A stretch of 64,000 nucleotides of DNA from Clostridiaceae bacterium AF10-41 (GTDB taxonomy: Bacteria > Bacillota > Clostridia > Clostridiales > Clostridiaceae). The notes below the pieces were generated by a model. It saw only the letters and a list, made by a program, of their open reading frames with translations, had not been told where the DNA came from and searched no databases. The position numbers were made by a program, and so were the translations under genes. Shown here piece by piece: positions 1 to 7,700 of the stretch. The stretch's first letter is position 1. Each line of letters begins with the position of its first letter. The stretch covers positions 30,835 through 94,834 of the forward strand of contig JAQCTH010000006.1 in NCBI GenBank assembly GCA_027686065.1. The letters run 5' to 3'.

Positions 1-894
1 ATTAGGTCTACTAATTATTGTCTTAGTTATATAATCTATTTGATTCTTAACATCTTGTGGCATTAATTTATACTGCAATCTACCAGTTAAAGGTACTCTA
101 AGTTTTTCTATCATACTTTTTATTATTTCTATATCCTTATCAGTAACTCTACATCCTAATTCATACGAATTAATTTCATCTAATAGCTCTAATTCTTGTT
201 TAGCTTCATTATATTTATCTTCAAGATTAACTAACTCTTCTTCATTAAACATATTATCATTCACTATAAAATTTGTTTTCTCTAACAAAATATCTCTTAA
301 TAAGTTTTTTTTATTTAGTATTTCAACTCTCTCGTCATTAAATATTTCATCAGTTAAATTCTTACGAATACCTTCTAATTTTTTAGTATCTATATATCCA
401 TAGTTTCTTATCTCATCTTTACTATTCCATAACATTAAATGAACATGAGGATGTCCAATTTCTCTATGAAATGCTCCAACCCACTTTATTTGACTTTGTG
501 GAATACTAAGTTGTCTTGCTATAACTCCTATTTTGGAATTAATTAAGTTCTTCCACTTCTCTCTTTCATCAAATCCATTATCAATTGCATCTCCTTCTCT
601 TAATGAAATTATTATTCTATAAACAAATCCCTTACACGCTCTAATTTCCTTACGAATATCTTTAATATTAACACCATCGGAATTATTAAATATTCCATGT
701 GATCTGGAGTTATTTTTAATATATTCAATATCTTTTTCACTATTAGCTTCGCTATTAATATTTCTTTTATCTAAATCATCGTTTAATATTACACCTTCTC
801 TACTTCCTATATAATTAAGATAATTTATATTGCTAGCAGAGGTATTTTTGAAATTTGGATGCTTATAGCTTAATTTTACAACAACTTTACTCAT
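1..894 (-). CDS. MobP-type relaxase, N-terminal part (cut by window start)
   Basis: Reading the minus strand from the ATG at 892-894 gives an open frame to position 1, so the 3' end is outside the window. The protein starts MSKVVVKLSYKHPNF and contains HPHVHLMLW at about residue 140, the H-x-H-x-H metal-binding motif of relaxases that nick oriT during conjugative mobilization. Length, motif and the adjoining RHH gene fit the MobP group of Firmicute plasmids and integrative mobilizable elements. The accessory gene ends 2 bp upstream, so the two are probably cotranscribed, and an IncP-like oriT lies beyond it. I saw no stop codon in the visible part. The exact MobP subfamily is inference; relaxase identity is well supported by the histidine triad and context. 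Confidence 0.85.
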   Translation of the reverse strand, partial: MSKVVVKLSYKHPNFKNTSASNINYLNYIGSREGVILNDDLDKRNINSEANSEKDIEYIKNNSRSHGIFNNSDGVNIKDIRKEIRACKGFVYRIIISLREGDAIDNGFDEREKWKNLINSKIGVIARQLSIPQSQIKWVGAFHREIGHPHVHLMLWNSKDEIRNYGYIDTKKLEGIRKNLTDEIFNDERVEILNKKNLLRDILLEKTNFIVNDNMFNEEELVNLEDKYNEAKQELELLDEINSYELGCRVTDKDIEIIKSMIEKLRVPLTGRLQYKLMPQDVKNQIDYITKTIISRPN

Positions 895-896
895 TA

Positions 897-1313
897 TTAA
901 CTATGCTCTTTTTCCATTAATTTATTTATTTCTGCTTCATCATTAGTTTTTGTTTTTACATATGCAATTCCCTTCAATCTACACTTATTATATACTTCTA
1001 AAAAATCTCTCCTTCTATCACTTGGAACAAATTCAACTAAAGCTTGTGCATTTAAAAATGTAGATGCTGAACTCATTATTGCTCCTTTTGCTGAAATTGA
1101 CGCTAACCTCTCAACATGTGGTTTAAGCACCCTTTCTAAAGTTATCTCAATATATTCACTTAATTCATCCTTATTATCATTAAGTGAATATATTTCTTTA
1201 CCTTTAAAATATAAATTCCTAACATATTCCGATGCTGAACTTCCATTTATTTTTCTTGCTTTTTCTATATGTTTATATTCTTGCTCTGAAAATGTTACAT
1301 TTATTCGTTTCAC
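897..1313 (-). CDS. MobC-like ribbon-helix-helix mobilization accessory protein
   Basis: 138 residues. The N-terminus (MKRINVTFSEQEYKHIEKAR followed by SASEYVRNLY) has the beta strand plus two-helix pattern of ribbon-helix-helix DNA-binding proteins. The remainder is helical, as in MobC/TraJ-type proteins that bind oriT and recruit the relaxase. It sits directly upstream of the relaxase with a 2-bp gap, and its promoter side faces the inverted repeats and nic-like sequence at 1404-1455. The ATG has an upstream purine-rich site (AAGGAGA read on the minus strand). The role in relaxosome assembly follows from family knowledge and position. Confidence 0.75.
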   Translation of the reverse strand: MKRINVTFSEQEYKHIEKARKINGSSASEYVRNLYFKGKEIYSLNDNKDELSEYIEITLERVLKPHVERLASISAKGAIMSSASTFLNAQALVEFVPSDRRRDFLEVYNKCRLKGIAYVKTKTNDEAEINKLMEKEHS

Positions 1314-1403
1314 AATATCAATTCTCCTTATCCCTTTTTATTGTTATGTGTTACATAATTTTTCACTTACTATAACTTATGTACCACCTAAAATCTCTGA
1401 AAA

Positions 1404-1460
1404 ATCAAGGCTTTGCCTTGATGTTGTATTTGGATGTGTAACATCCTTATCCTGCAACTT
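1404..1460 (+). other. oriT: Candidate origin of transfer (oriT) with IncP-like nic
   Basis: Visible elements are a hairpin ATCAAGG-N5-CCTTGAT (1404-1422), a second inverted repeat GGATGT-GTA-ACATCC (1432-1446), and then TTATCCTGC (1447-1455). The string ATCCTG followed by C matches the IncP/RP4 nic core, and the 8 bases from the end of the inverted repeat to the cut position (between 1454 and 1455) match the RP4 spacing. The site lies beside the RHH and relaxase genes, as expected. The rest of 1320-1706 holds a GC-richer hairpin near 1545-1560 (GGGGC-ATAA-GCCCC) and no convincing gene; a 64-codon frame there has no ribosome site. Confidence 0.7.
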
Positions 1461-1706
1461 TTGAAAAAAGTAGCAAAACCCTTTATTTCATATAGAATCT
1501 TTATTAAATATAAATTACAAGCAATTAAGTTTCTAAAAACAAATCGGGGCATAAGCCCCACTTCCAAAGCAAAACTTAATTACTTTATAGACATCTTATC
1601 AAAGCATTATACAAGTTATGAAATATAAGTTTTCTTATCTAATTCATATAATAACTTTTAATTTATTAAAAGTTCATTACTTCTCTCTAAATTTAGTTTA
1701 TTATAC

Positions 1707-2618
1707 TTAATCCTCCTTATCCCATCCTAACAGTTTCCTTTCTAAATCATCATAATCATAGTCACGACCTTTAAAATTATCAAATCTTAATTTAGGCTTC
1801 TGATATTCTATTACTTTTGATTTCCTTGTAATATATTTCTCATGATTATCTTTATACTTTCTATTATCACGTCTCCATTTCTCTATACTAATATCAATAT
1901 CATCTAGAGTCTTAAATCCTTTCTTATTCCAATCCTCCAATAATGTTACAATATATTTTAAACTCCTTATATTTCTTTTTGCTGTTTCTTCTATAGATTT
2001 TTCTAAAATTTCATTCCCATATTTATTTCCTAGTCTTGTCAACTCATCTCTTATAAATGGTGTAATATTTGAATCTATATGGTATTTATAGCTATTTAAT
2101 ATATTTGTATTTAAATTGATTATTTTAGTGGTTTCTTCTTTATTTTCTTTAGATATATTTTTAGATAATGTATCTTTCACTGTATCATTAACTATATTTC
2201 TTACTGTATTAATTTTCACTGCATGATTAGTAATATCAACATCTTTAGCGTATTGTTTACTATATTTTCTCCCGTATCCTTTACCGTATTGATAATTAAG
2301 TGCTATAACACTAGCTTTATATCTACTTTGAGATTTAATTACCCATTCAATAAATCCTTCTTCTTCTAATGCCTTCATAATACGTTGAAGTTTAGATTTA
2401 CTAAAGTTTAATTTTTTTTCAAATACTGAATAACTAAAATAACTCTGTAAATTTTCTAAATCCTTATATCTATCTTGAAAGTTAGTATTAAAAATAATTG
2501 ATATTAAAACTATAGCCTTACCTGAATCTTTAAAAAACATATCTCTTACAGTTTTATCTATTGCCCCATAAAACATATAAATCTCTTTTGTATCAAGATT
2601 ATTATTTAAGCTGTACAT
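1707..2618 (-). CDS. DnaD-like replication initiator protein of the mobile element
   Basis: 303 residues. The N-terminal half (about 1-110) resembles the winged-helix replisome-organizer fold, with a recognition-like stretch FSKSKLQRIMKALEEEGFIEW. The C-terminal third contains SIEETAKRNIRSLKYIVTLLEDW, similar to the DnaD C-terminal domain signature ending in a conserved Tyr and Asp-Trp. Such proteins initiate replication or load helicase on phages and integrative elements. It follows the excisionase-like gene by only 4 bp, which suggests one operon read leftwards from the operator region near 3000. The precise replication role is inferred. Confidence 0.6.
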   Translation of the reverse strand: MYSLNNNLDTKEIYMFYGAIDKTVRDMFFKDSGKAIVLISIIFNTNFQDRYKDLENLQSYFSYSVFEKKLNFSKSKLQRIMKALEEEGFIEWVIKSQSRYKASVIALNYQYGKGYGRKYSKQYAKDVDITNHAVKINTVRNIVNDTVKDTLSKNISKENKEETTKIINLNTNILNSYKYHIDSNITPFIRDELTRLGNKYGNEILEKSIEETAKRNIRSLKYIVTLLEDWNKKGFKTLDDIDISIEKWRRDNRKYKDNHEKYITRKSKVIEYQKPKLRFDNFKGRDYDYDDLERKLLGWDKED

Positions 2619-2622
2619 AATC

Positions 2623-2916
2623 TTACAGCCCTACTATAGTTTCTAATGTTCCTACTATATTTTTGAATGTTGCAATCTGCATTTCATAACTTTTTAATTT
2701 AGCCTCAAGATCTTTAATGTAGGCTTCTTTTTCTACCATTTTTACGTCTGTTAAAATTCCTAAATAATTATTTGCATCTTCTTTTGAAACTCTCCATTCC
2801 TTTCCGACCTTTATCCCATTAATTTTTTTCTCTCTTAGCAACTGCCTTGTGTGAGCCAAACTAATATTAGCCATATTAGAAAATTCCTCAACAGTTAACA
2901 TTTCCTTATTTAACAT
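2623..2916 (-). CDS. Excisionase-family small HTH protein
   Basis: The start is taken at the ATG of MLNKEMLTVEEF (2914-2916) because GAGAGGTGAT precedes it by a normal distance; an upstream ATG at 2970 has no such site. The protein is about 97 residues. LTVEEFSNMANISLAHTRQLLREKKINGIKVGKEWRVS is a MerR-like HTH_17 domain typical of recombination directionality factors, followed by a short coiled segment (KDLEAKLKSYEMQIATFKNI). Position between the repressor and the replication gene fits a Xis or an accessory DNA-binding protein. Confidence 0.65.
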   Translation of the reverse strand: MLNKEMLTVEEFSNMANISLAHTRQLLREKKINGIKVGKEWRVSKEDANNYLGILTDVKMVEKEAYIKDLEAKLKSYEMQIATFKNIVGTLETIVGL

Positions 2917-2966
2917 TTGAATATCACCTCTCCCATCAATATAAATATATATAACGCCACGCCTTA

Positions 2967-3014
2967 GCATACGTTTGTGTGCTTATTTATATAATAATGC
3001 ATACAAACGTATGC
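2967..3014. promoter_or_regulatory. Paired operator dyads between excisionase and repressor
   Basis: GCATACGTTTGT (2967-2978) and ACAAACGTATGC (3003-3014) form a perfect 12-bp inverted repeat separated by 24 bp. Each arm is itself part of a smaller dyad of the form GCATAC-N4-GTATGC (perfect at 2999-3014, one mismatch at 2967-2982). The pair lies between divergent genes, one being an XRE repressor. A further dyad AAGTTTA-N6-TAAACTT sits at about 3037-3056, next to the repressor start. These are the probable binding sites for the XRE protein and control both directions. Confidence 0.6.
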
Positions 3015-3090
3015 TGTCAATGTTTTTCATAAAAAAAGTTTACGCTTATAAACTTTTATAATATTATATTAAGTAAAGAGAGGTGTAATA

Positions 3091-3519
3091 ATGAGCATAG
3101 GTGTTAATATTAAAAATATTAGGAAGATAGCGAACTTAACTCAAAAAGAATTTGCTGATAAAATAGGTATATCTAGAAATGCCTTAATTAATTATGAGAA
3201 AGAAAAAAGAGTTCCTTCAATAGATGTTCTTTTCTCTATATCCAAGGCTTTCAATGTAAGTGTAGATGAGATAACAGGACTTAATTATGATATAGCTTCA
3301 TCTGGAGAACGTCCTTATAATTACTCAGAAATTTGTCATAGTGAACATCTTGATATAATTACTGAAGATCTATCCTTAGATTCAGCCTTTCATTTAATAT
3401 TAAAAGAATTAAATTGTGATTTTTCTTTGATGGATAAGTTGGATTATGAATTTTTTGAAACGTCGTTATTAAGGTATGCAAAATTTCTGTATACTGAAAT
3501 ACTTAATAATAAAAAATAA
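3091..3519 (+). CDS. XRE-family transcriptional repressor of the element
   Basis: 142 residues. Residues 1-60 (IGVNIKNIRKIANLTQKEFADKIGISRNALINYEKEKRVPS) form a classic lambda-repressor-like helix-turn-helix. The C-terminal part is of unknown fold and shows no protease motif. The ribosome site AGAGAGGTG precedes the ATG. It is divergent from the excisionase and replication genes and directly upstream of the integrase, so it probably holds the element's lysis/lysogeny-like switch through the dyads at 2967-3056. Confidence 0.8.
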   Translation: MSIGVNIKNIRKIANLTQKEFADKIGISRNALINYEKEKRVPSIDVLFSISKAFNVSVDEITGLNYDIASSGERPYNYSEICHSEHLDIITEDLSLDSAFHLILKELNCDFSLMDKLDYEFFETSLLRYAKFLYTEILNNKK

Positions 3520-3553
3520 ACTTATATTATTTGAAAATAAAAGCGAGGATTAT

Positions 3554-4676
3554 ATAGCTAGTTATAAACAACTATCAAAGTACAATTGGCAAGTTGTTAT
3601 TTCTCTGGGATACAGTTCAGAGGGTAAAAAACAAAGAATAAAGAAGCAAGGTTTTAAAAATAAAAAAGAAGCAGAGATTTTTGTAACTGAAACACTAACT
3701 AAAAAAAAATAGAGGATATATTTCCCCTGCAAGTAATAATATTCTTTTCAAAGATTTTATTTTAGATTGGTTTAATAGCTATAAGTCCAATACTTTAGGA
3801 ATTAATACTCGAAATAATTACCTAAGTAGAATAAATTATCATATTATTCCTAAGCTCGGTCATTTAAAGTTAACTGATATATCAAATTTAACTGTTCAGA
3901 ATTTTTATAATGGCTTAATTAATGATAGTAAGCTTGCTTCTGCAAGTGCTAAAAAAATTATTGAAATATTAAATAATTGCTTTAAGTATGCCAAGAAAAA
4001 TAAGCTAATATATAATATTCCAACTGATATAGAAAAAATTAAGTTAGAGAAACCTAAGATAGATTATTGGGATAAATCTGATGTTGATTATTTTATTAGA
4101 GAAATTGAAAACACACCCTTATATACACCAGTATTTATATCTCTATTAACTGGATTAAGAATAGGAGAGCTTTGTGGACTTAGATGGAGTGATATTGATT
4201 TAGAAAATGGTTACCTAACGGTTAATAATCAAGTAATTCAAGATAAAATAAATAAAGAATTAATATTGACAAACATCTTAAAAACTTCCACAAGCCACAG
4301 AAGTGTTTCTATACCAAATATACTAATAAATTATTTAGAACACCTTAGAGAAGCTGATATTGATGATATTAATGGATTTATTATTAAAGATAGGAATGGC
4401 TTAATGGCTACTCCTCGAAATGTTTCAATGGAATTTACTAAAAAGGTTTCTAAATATAAAAATTTGAAACAAATATCTTTTCACTCTTTAAGACACACTC
4501 ATGCTACCTTATTAATATTTAATGGCGAAAATATTAAAGTTGTTAGTGATAGATTAGGTCATAAAGATATTTCTGTAACTTTAAATACTTATACTCATGT
4601 TATGGAAGATATGAAAAGAGATACTGCTAAACTTTTAGATAATTTATTTACTTCAAATATGCTAATAAAAGAATAG
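3554..4676 (+). pseudogene. Tyrosine recombinase (integrase), frameshifted and lacking a standard start
   Basis: The N-terminal arm (ASYKQLSKYNWQVVISLGY) reads in one frame to a TAG at 3710-3712. The remainder, starting NRGYISPASNN, continues in the next frame from 3708 to 4676 without a stop. The break falls in a run of nine A (3701-3709); eight would restore one frame. The catalytic set is present: GLRIGELCGLRW (first Arg), HSLRHTHATLL (HxxR) and TLNTYTHV (Tyr). At the expected start, behind GCGAGG, the codon is ATA (3554-3556), not ATG. An upstream in-frame ATG at 3476 lies inside the repressor gene. It is either a decayed integrase, a sequencing error in the A-run, or, less likely, a programmed frameshift. 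Confidence 0.75.
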
Positions 4677-4698
4677 GATGTTATTGCCCTATTCTTTT
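4667..4698. terminator. Bidirectional hairpin terminator after the integrase
   Basis: AAAAGAATAGG (4667-4677) pairs with CCTATTCTTTT (4688-4698) around a 10-base loop. It begins at the integrase stop codon and separates it from the convergent gene ending at 4765. The A-rich and T-rich flanks allow use from both sides. Confidence 0.75.
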
Positions 4699-4764
4699 AT
4701 TTAAATTGAGCTATAAAATCATAATATATTTATCTTTTATTTATATCAAATCCCAATCTATATT

Positions 4765-5652
4765 TTATGGATTATAATAAAATCCACACCATTTAGGTTG
4801 GTATTCACGTGTCTTTATTTCTATTTCCTTTATCCACTTAGAAATATCATCTAATCTATTTTGTAACTCTTCAATGTTTATATTATTTTTGTCAGCATCA
4901 TCCCATAATGTCCTAAAAGCATCCTTTACCCCTTCGACTGGATAACATACCTGATCATGCTCTAATGCATTTGTAATAGCTCCTACACCATCTTTATCAC
5001 ATATCCCTGTTCCAGCTGGCAATCCGCTTAAATACCATCCATTAATCGTTCTATTTATAGTATATGTGTCATAATGCCCCCATCTAACTGTATAAATTTT
5101 AAACTTAAAATCTATACCTAAATTACTATCTCCACCATTATCATTCCATGTAATTTTATTAGATGTAAATATATATCTATATAAATCTTCTATTGCATGA
5201 AAATGATTATAAAATTGTTCTGTCTCTGTCTCTGGATTATAACCATTATTCACAATATATTGCTCTAAATATATAGGTAGGTATTTCCAATGTAGTTTGC
5301 TTGCTATTTTAATAGCTTTTTTCAATTCAATTGAAATCTTCTCACGATTATTGCTAAAACTATTAAAAAGTTCACTTAACGAATTATATACCTTCCTCAA
5401 TTCTTCATCCTGTTCTCTAAGATTGTCATTTCGCTTTTCTAAATAAGAATTTATTTCTTTAATATACTGCTCTTTTATTTTATTATCTTCAAAAATAATA
5501 TCATAGAAATTTTCTATATCTGCCCTTTTAAAAAATAACTCTTTTATTGCCGTTTCTTTAGAAAAATTTTTTCTTATATCCCCACCAGTGCTAATATTCC
5601 AATTAGCAATCTTAAATATTAGATTTCTAATTCTAGCTTTTTCATTATCCAT
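4765..5652 (-). CDS. Unknown protein in GNAT-FRG operon
   Basis: 295 residues; I do not recognise the family with certainty. The N-terminal two thirds are charged and helical, with a likely coiled stretch near residues 60-95. The C-terminal region (about 185-295) is beta-rich and aromatic, with RWGHYDTYTINR, a Cys at GICDKDG and another at VCYPVEG. No signal peptide or membrane segment is visible. It is the last gene of a three-gene minus-strand operon, starting 13 bp after the FRG gene, which implies a shared function. It could be an effector, a sensor or an immunity partner; nothing in the sequence decides between them. Confidence 0.7.
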   Translation of the reverse strand: MDNEKARIRNLIFKIANWNISTGGDIRKNFSKETAIKELFFKRADIENFYDIIFEDNKIKEQYIKEINSYLEKRNDNLREQDEELRKVYNSLSELFNSFSNNREKISIELKKAIKIASKLHWKYLPIYLEQYIVNNGYNPETETEQFYNHFHAIEDLYRYIFTSNKITWNDNGGDSNLGIDFKFKIYTVRWGHYDTYTINRTINGWYLSGLPAGTGICDKDGVGAITNALEHDQVCYPVEGVKDAFRTLWDDADKNNINIEELQNRLDDISKWIKEIEIKTREYQPKWCGFYYNP

Positions 5653-5665
5653 TCATTTTTCCTCC

Positions 5666-6979
5666 CTACTTTACAATATATTTTTGCTTTATGTACATTG
5701 ATAATCCCTCAATATCTGGATATATTACTCTACTATTTAAGCCTAAAAATTCTAAATCATTAACAATATCTTTTTTGATTTCAAAAGGTATTATAATTTC
5801 TAATAATTTATCTTTATTTAAGGCATCCTCCAAACTTCTATCATTAAGCTCCAATATTATATCTTCTTCTTTTACCTTATCTATAAGATATTTCTTGAAA
5901 TTATCACCTTTATCTTTTGAACCAAATTTCAATTCTATATACTGATTAATATCTTCAATAAATGTACTGCGATTGCATCTTGAATTTAATGCTTTTAACA
6001 AATTTTCTTTAAAATCCATTTCAATATATTTATCTATACTATTTATATTATCTTTTAAAAAGTTCAAACTATCCTCAAATATTCTTGAATGTATTTGTTC
6101 CTTTAGCATTACAACTTCATTATTTTTCAATTTGATGCTAACAGAAAAAATACCACTCTGGTTTTTTATTCTATTATTAAAATACTTAGTCTTTATAAAG
6201 AACGTATTTGTGCCTCTTCTAAACAGATCATTAACTAAATCTTCTATAGATAAGTTATCATCTAATTTCATCTCATATCTATATTTTATAAAATTTCTTA
6301 TCAATTTATATTCATCTGAATTTTCATCATATATAATATTAGGACTAAAACAAATCACTTTACCATTTTTCTCCTTAACACTCATATCCACTGTAGCAAA
6401 AAAAAGTGAATTTAATGGATTTGTAGTCCAATCCATTAACCTAGTTGGTAATCCGTAATGTTGCATATTGCAAGCATTCTGCAATATATTTTCACTATTA
6501 AAATTCTCATTATTCCATTGTTGTAAATCATCATATATTTCTTTTTCTATATCTTCTCTATCAGTACTTCTAAAAACATTGGGTATCAACTTCCACGCTT
6601 CATCTGCTTGACCTCTAAATATTAATTTATCATCTTGTATAGCTTTTATTACATTAATATAATCAGCAATATTTTGTATTACAACTTTAAAACTGTAATT
6701 ATTATTACTATAATTTTGTAGCTCAATATACTTATTTCTCAATACCTCTTCTTTTATATCATCATAAAACTTTTCATTACTGTCTTTTAAATTAGACATA
6801 ATCTTTACATATGATTTATTAATTGCAAACCCAATAAACTCCTTCTTATTATTTAAATCTATAAATAATATTAATTTACCTGCTATATCTATATCTATTT
6901 CTTTTAATGTTTCTACATTTTTAAAACAATGTAATTCATCCGTTTCTAAAATATCTATACCAACGCAATACTTAATCAT
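5666..6979 (-). CDS. FRG-domain protein
   Basis: 437 residues. The domain is named for the Phe-Arg-Gly visible at residues 121-123 (FRGQADEAWKLIPNVFR), and the second hallmark QHYGLPTRLMDWTTNPLNSLFFA lies at about 173-195. FRG domains have no settled enzymatic role but are common in genomic islands and phage-defence neighbourhoods. The first 90 residues and the last 200 are unassigned. The start overlaps the GNAT gene by 8 bp and the stop is 13 bp before the unknown 295-residue gene, so the three are translationally coupled. The domain call is firm; the defensive role is inference from context in a mobile element. Confidence 0.85.
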   Translation of the reverse strand: MIKYCVGIDILETDELHCFKNVETLKEIDIDIAGKLILFIDLNNKKEFIGFAINKSYVKIMSNLKDSNEKFYDDIKEEVLRNKYIELQNYSNNNYSFKVVIQNIADYINVIKAIQDDKLIFRGQADEAWKLIPNVFRSTDREDIEKEIYDDLQQWNNENFNSENILQNACNMQHYGLPTRLMDWTTNPLNSLFFATVDMSVKEKNGKVICFSPNIIYDENSDEYKLIRNFIKYRYEMKLDDNLSIEDLVNDLFRRGTNTFFIKTKYFNNRIKNQSGIFSVSIKLKNNEVVMLKEQIHSRIFEDSLNFLKDNINSIDKYIEMDFKENLLKALNSRCNRSTFIEDINQYIELKFGSKDKGDNFKKYLIDKVKEEDIILELNDRSLEDALNKDKLLEIIIPFEIKKDIVNDLEFLGLNSRVIYPDIEGLSMYIKQKYIVK

Positions 6980-7364
6980 TATTTTCCTCCAAATCTAATA
7001 TATAATCACTAAATTCTTCATCTGTAGATATTTTTCTCATATTATAGTCGTTCAAAATTTTAATCATCCTTAAGTTTTTATTTTTAACTATTCTAACTAT
7101 AAACTTATTACATCTATTTCTAATTGAACACTTAATTAAATATTTTAACACTAATTTCCCAGTTCCTCTTCCCTTATTCTTAATAAATATATTAGATAAA
7201 ATAAAGTTATTATAGTTATCCACTCTGAATACAATATTAGGATATAATCCTCCGTTAGCACATTGTATGTAATAATTATTACTTCCTCTATTTTTAATAA
7301 TCCTTAATTTTTCTTCTTCTCTTTCCTCTAATAAATATATTAGCTCTTGCAAAACTTCAATCAT
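6972..7364 (-). CDS. Small GNAT-fold acetyltransferase-like protein
   Basis: 130 residues, first gene of the FRG operon. The segment ILSNIFIKNKGRGTGKLVLKYLI has the R-x-x-G-x-G/A type acetyl-CoA pyrophosphate loop (GRGTGK) after a beta strand, and the remainder can form the rest of a minimal GNAT fold. It is shorter than most GNAT enzymes (about 150-170 residues), so it may be a divergent or toxin-like member. A GGGGTATAT stretch precedes the ATG. The substrate cannot be told. Confidence 0.6.
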   Translation of the reverse strand: MIEVLQELIYLLEEREEEKLRIIKNRGSNNYYIQCANGGLYPNIVFRVDNYNNFILSNIFIKNKGRGTGKLVLKYLIKCSIRNRCNKFIVRIVKNKNLRMIKILNDYNMRKISTDEEFSDYILDLEENND

Positions 7365-7499
7365 ATATACCCCTATAAAATTTATTATAGAAATATAGTA
7401 CCATATTATTACATATAATAGTTATATTTGTTATTTTTATATATAATAAATTTAAAAAAATAGATAAAAGTCCCCTTAAAGTCCCTTTTTTATAAAACA

Positions 7500-7532
7500 A
7501 AAACGGCTTAAACCTTACAGTTAAGCCGTTTC
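7500..7532 (-). terminator. Terminator of tRNA-Arg
   Basis: Read on the minus strand, AAACGGCTTAA pairs with TTAAGCCGTTT (arms 7521-7531 and 7501-7511) and is followed by a T-rich run. It lies directly downstream of the tRNA gene. The adjacent stretch 7365-7500 shows only AT-rich sequence with a short AAGTCCC direct repeat (near 7468 and 7481) and no gene. Confidence 0.8.
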
Positions 7533-7543
7533 AAAAACTTATG

Positions 7544-7618
7544 TGGTATCCCCAACAGGGATCGAACCTGTATCTGTCCCTTAGGAGGGGACTGTTCTAT
7601 CCATTGAACTATGGAGAC
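7544..7618 (-). tRNA. tRNA-Arg (anticodon CCT)
   Basis: The minus strand folds as a standard cloverleaf of 75 nt. The acceptor GTCTCCA pairs with TGGGGAT, the D-arm stem is GTTC/GAAC, the anticodon stem GTCCC/GGGAC encloses loop CTCCTAA with anticodon CCT, the T-arm is ACAGG-TTCGATC-CCTGT, and CCA is encoded at 7544-7546. The tRNA 3' end faces the mobile element on its left, the usual orientation for a tyrosine-integrase attachment site. Confidence 0.95.
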
Positions 7619-7700
7619 ATAATCAACAAATAAATTGTATAATAACATTATTTATATGTCAACATTATCCTACTATTATAATATACTCCATAGCCATTAT

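Noticed and set aside
1434..1628. 64-codon plus-strand frame beside the oriT
   Set aside because: No ribosome site; it runs through the nic region and a hairpin; composition unlike a protein. Treated as non-coding oriT region.
5691..6458. Plus-strand frames opposite the FRG gene
   Set aside because: They are complements of a well-supported gene with FRG motifs; low-complexity Ser/Leu/Phe-rich translations are typical shadows.
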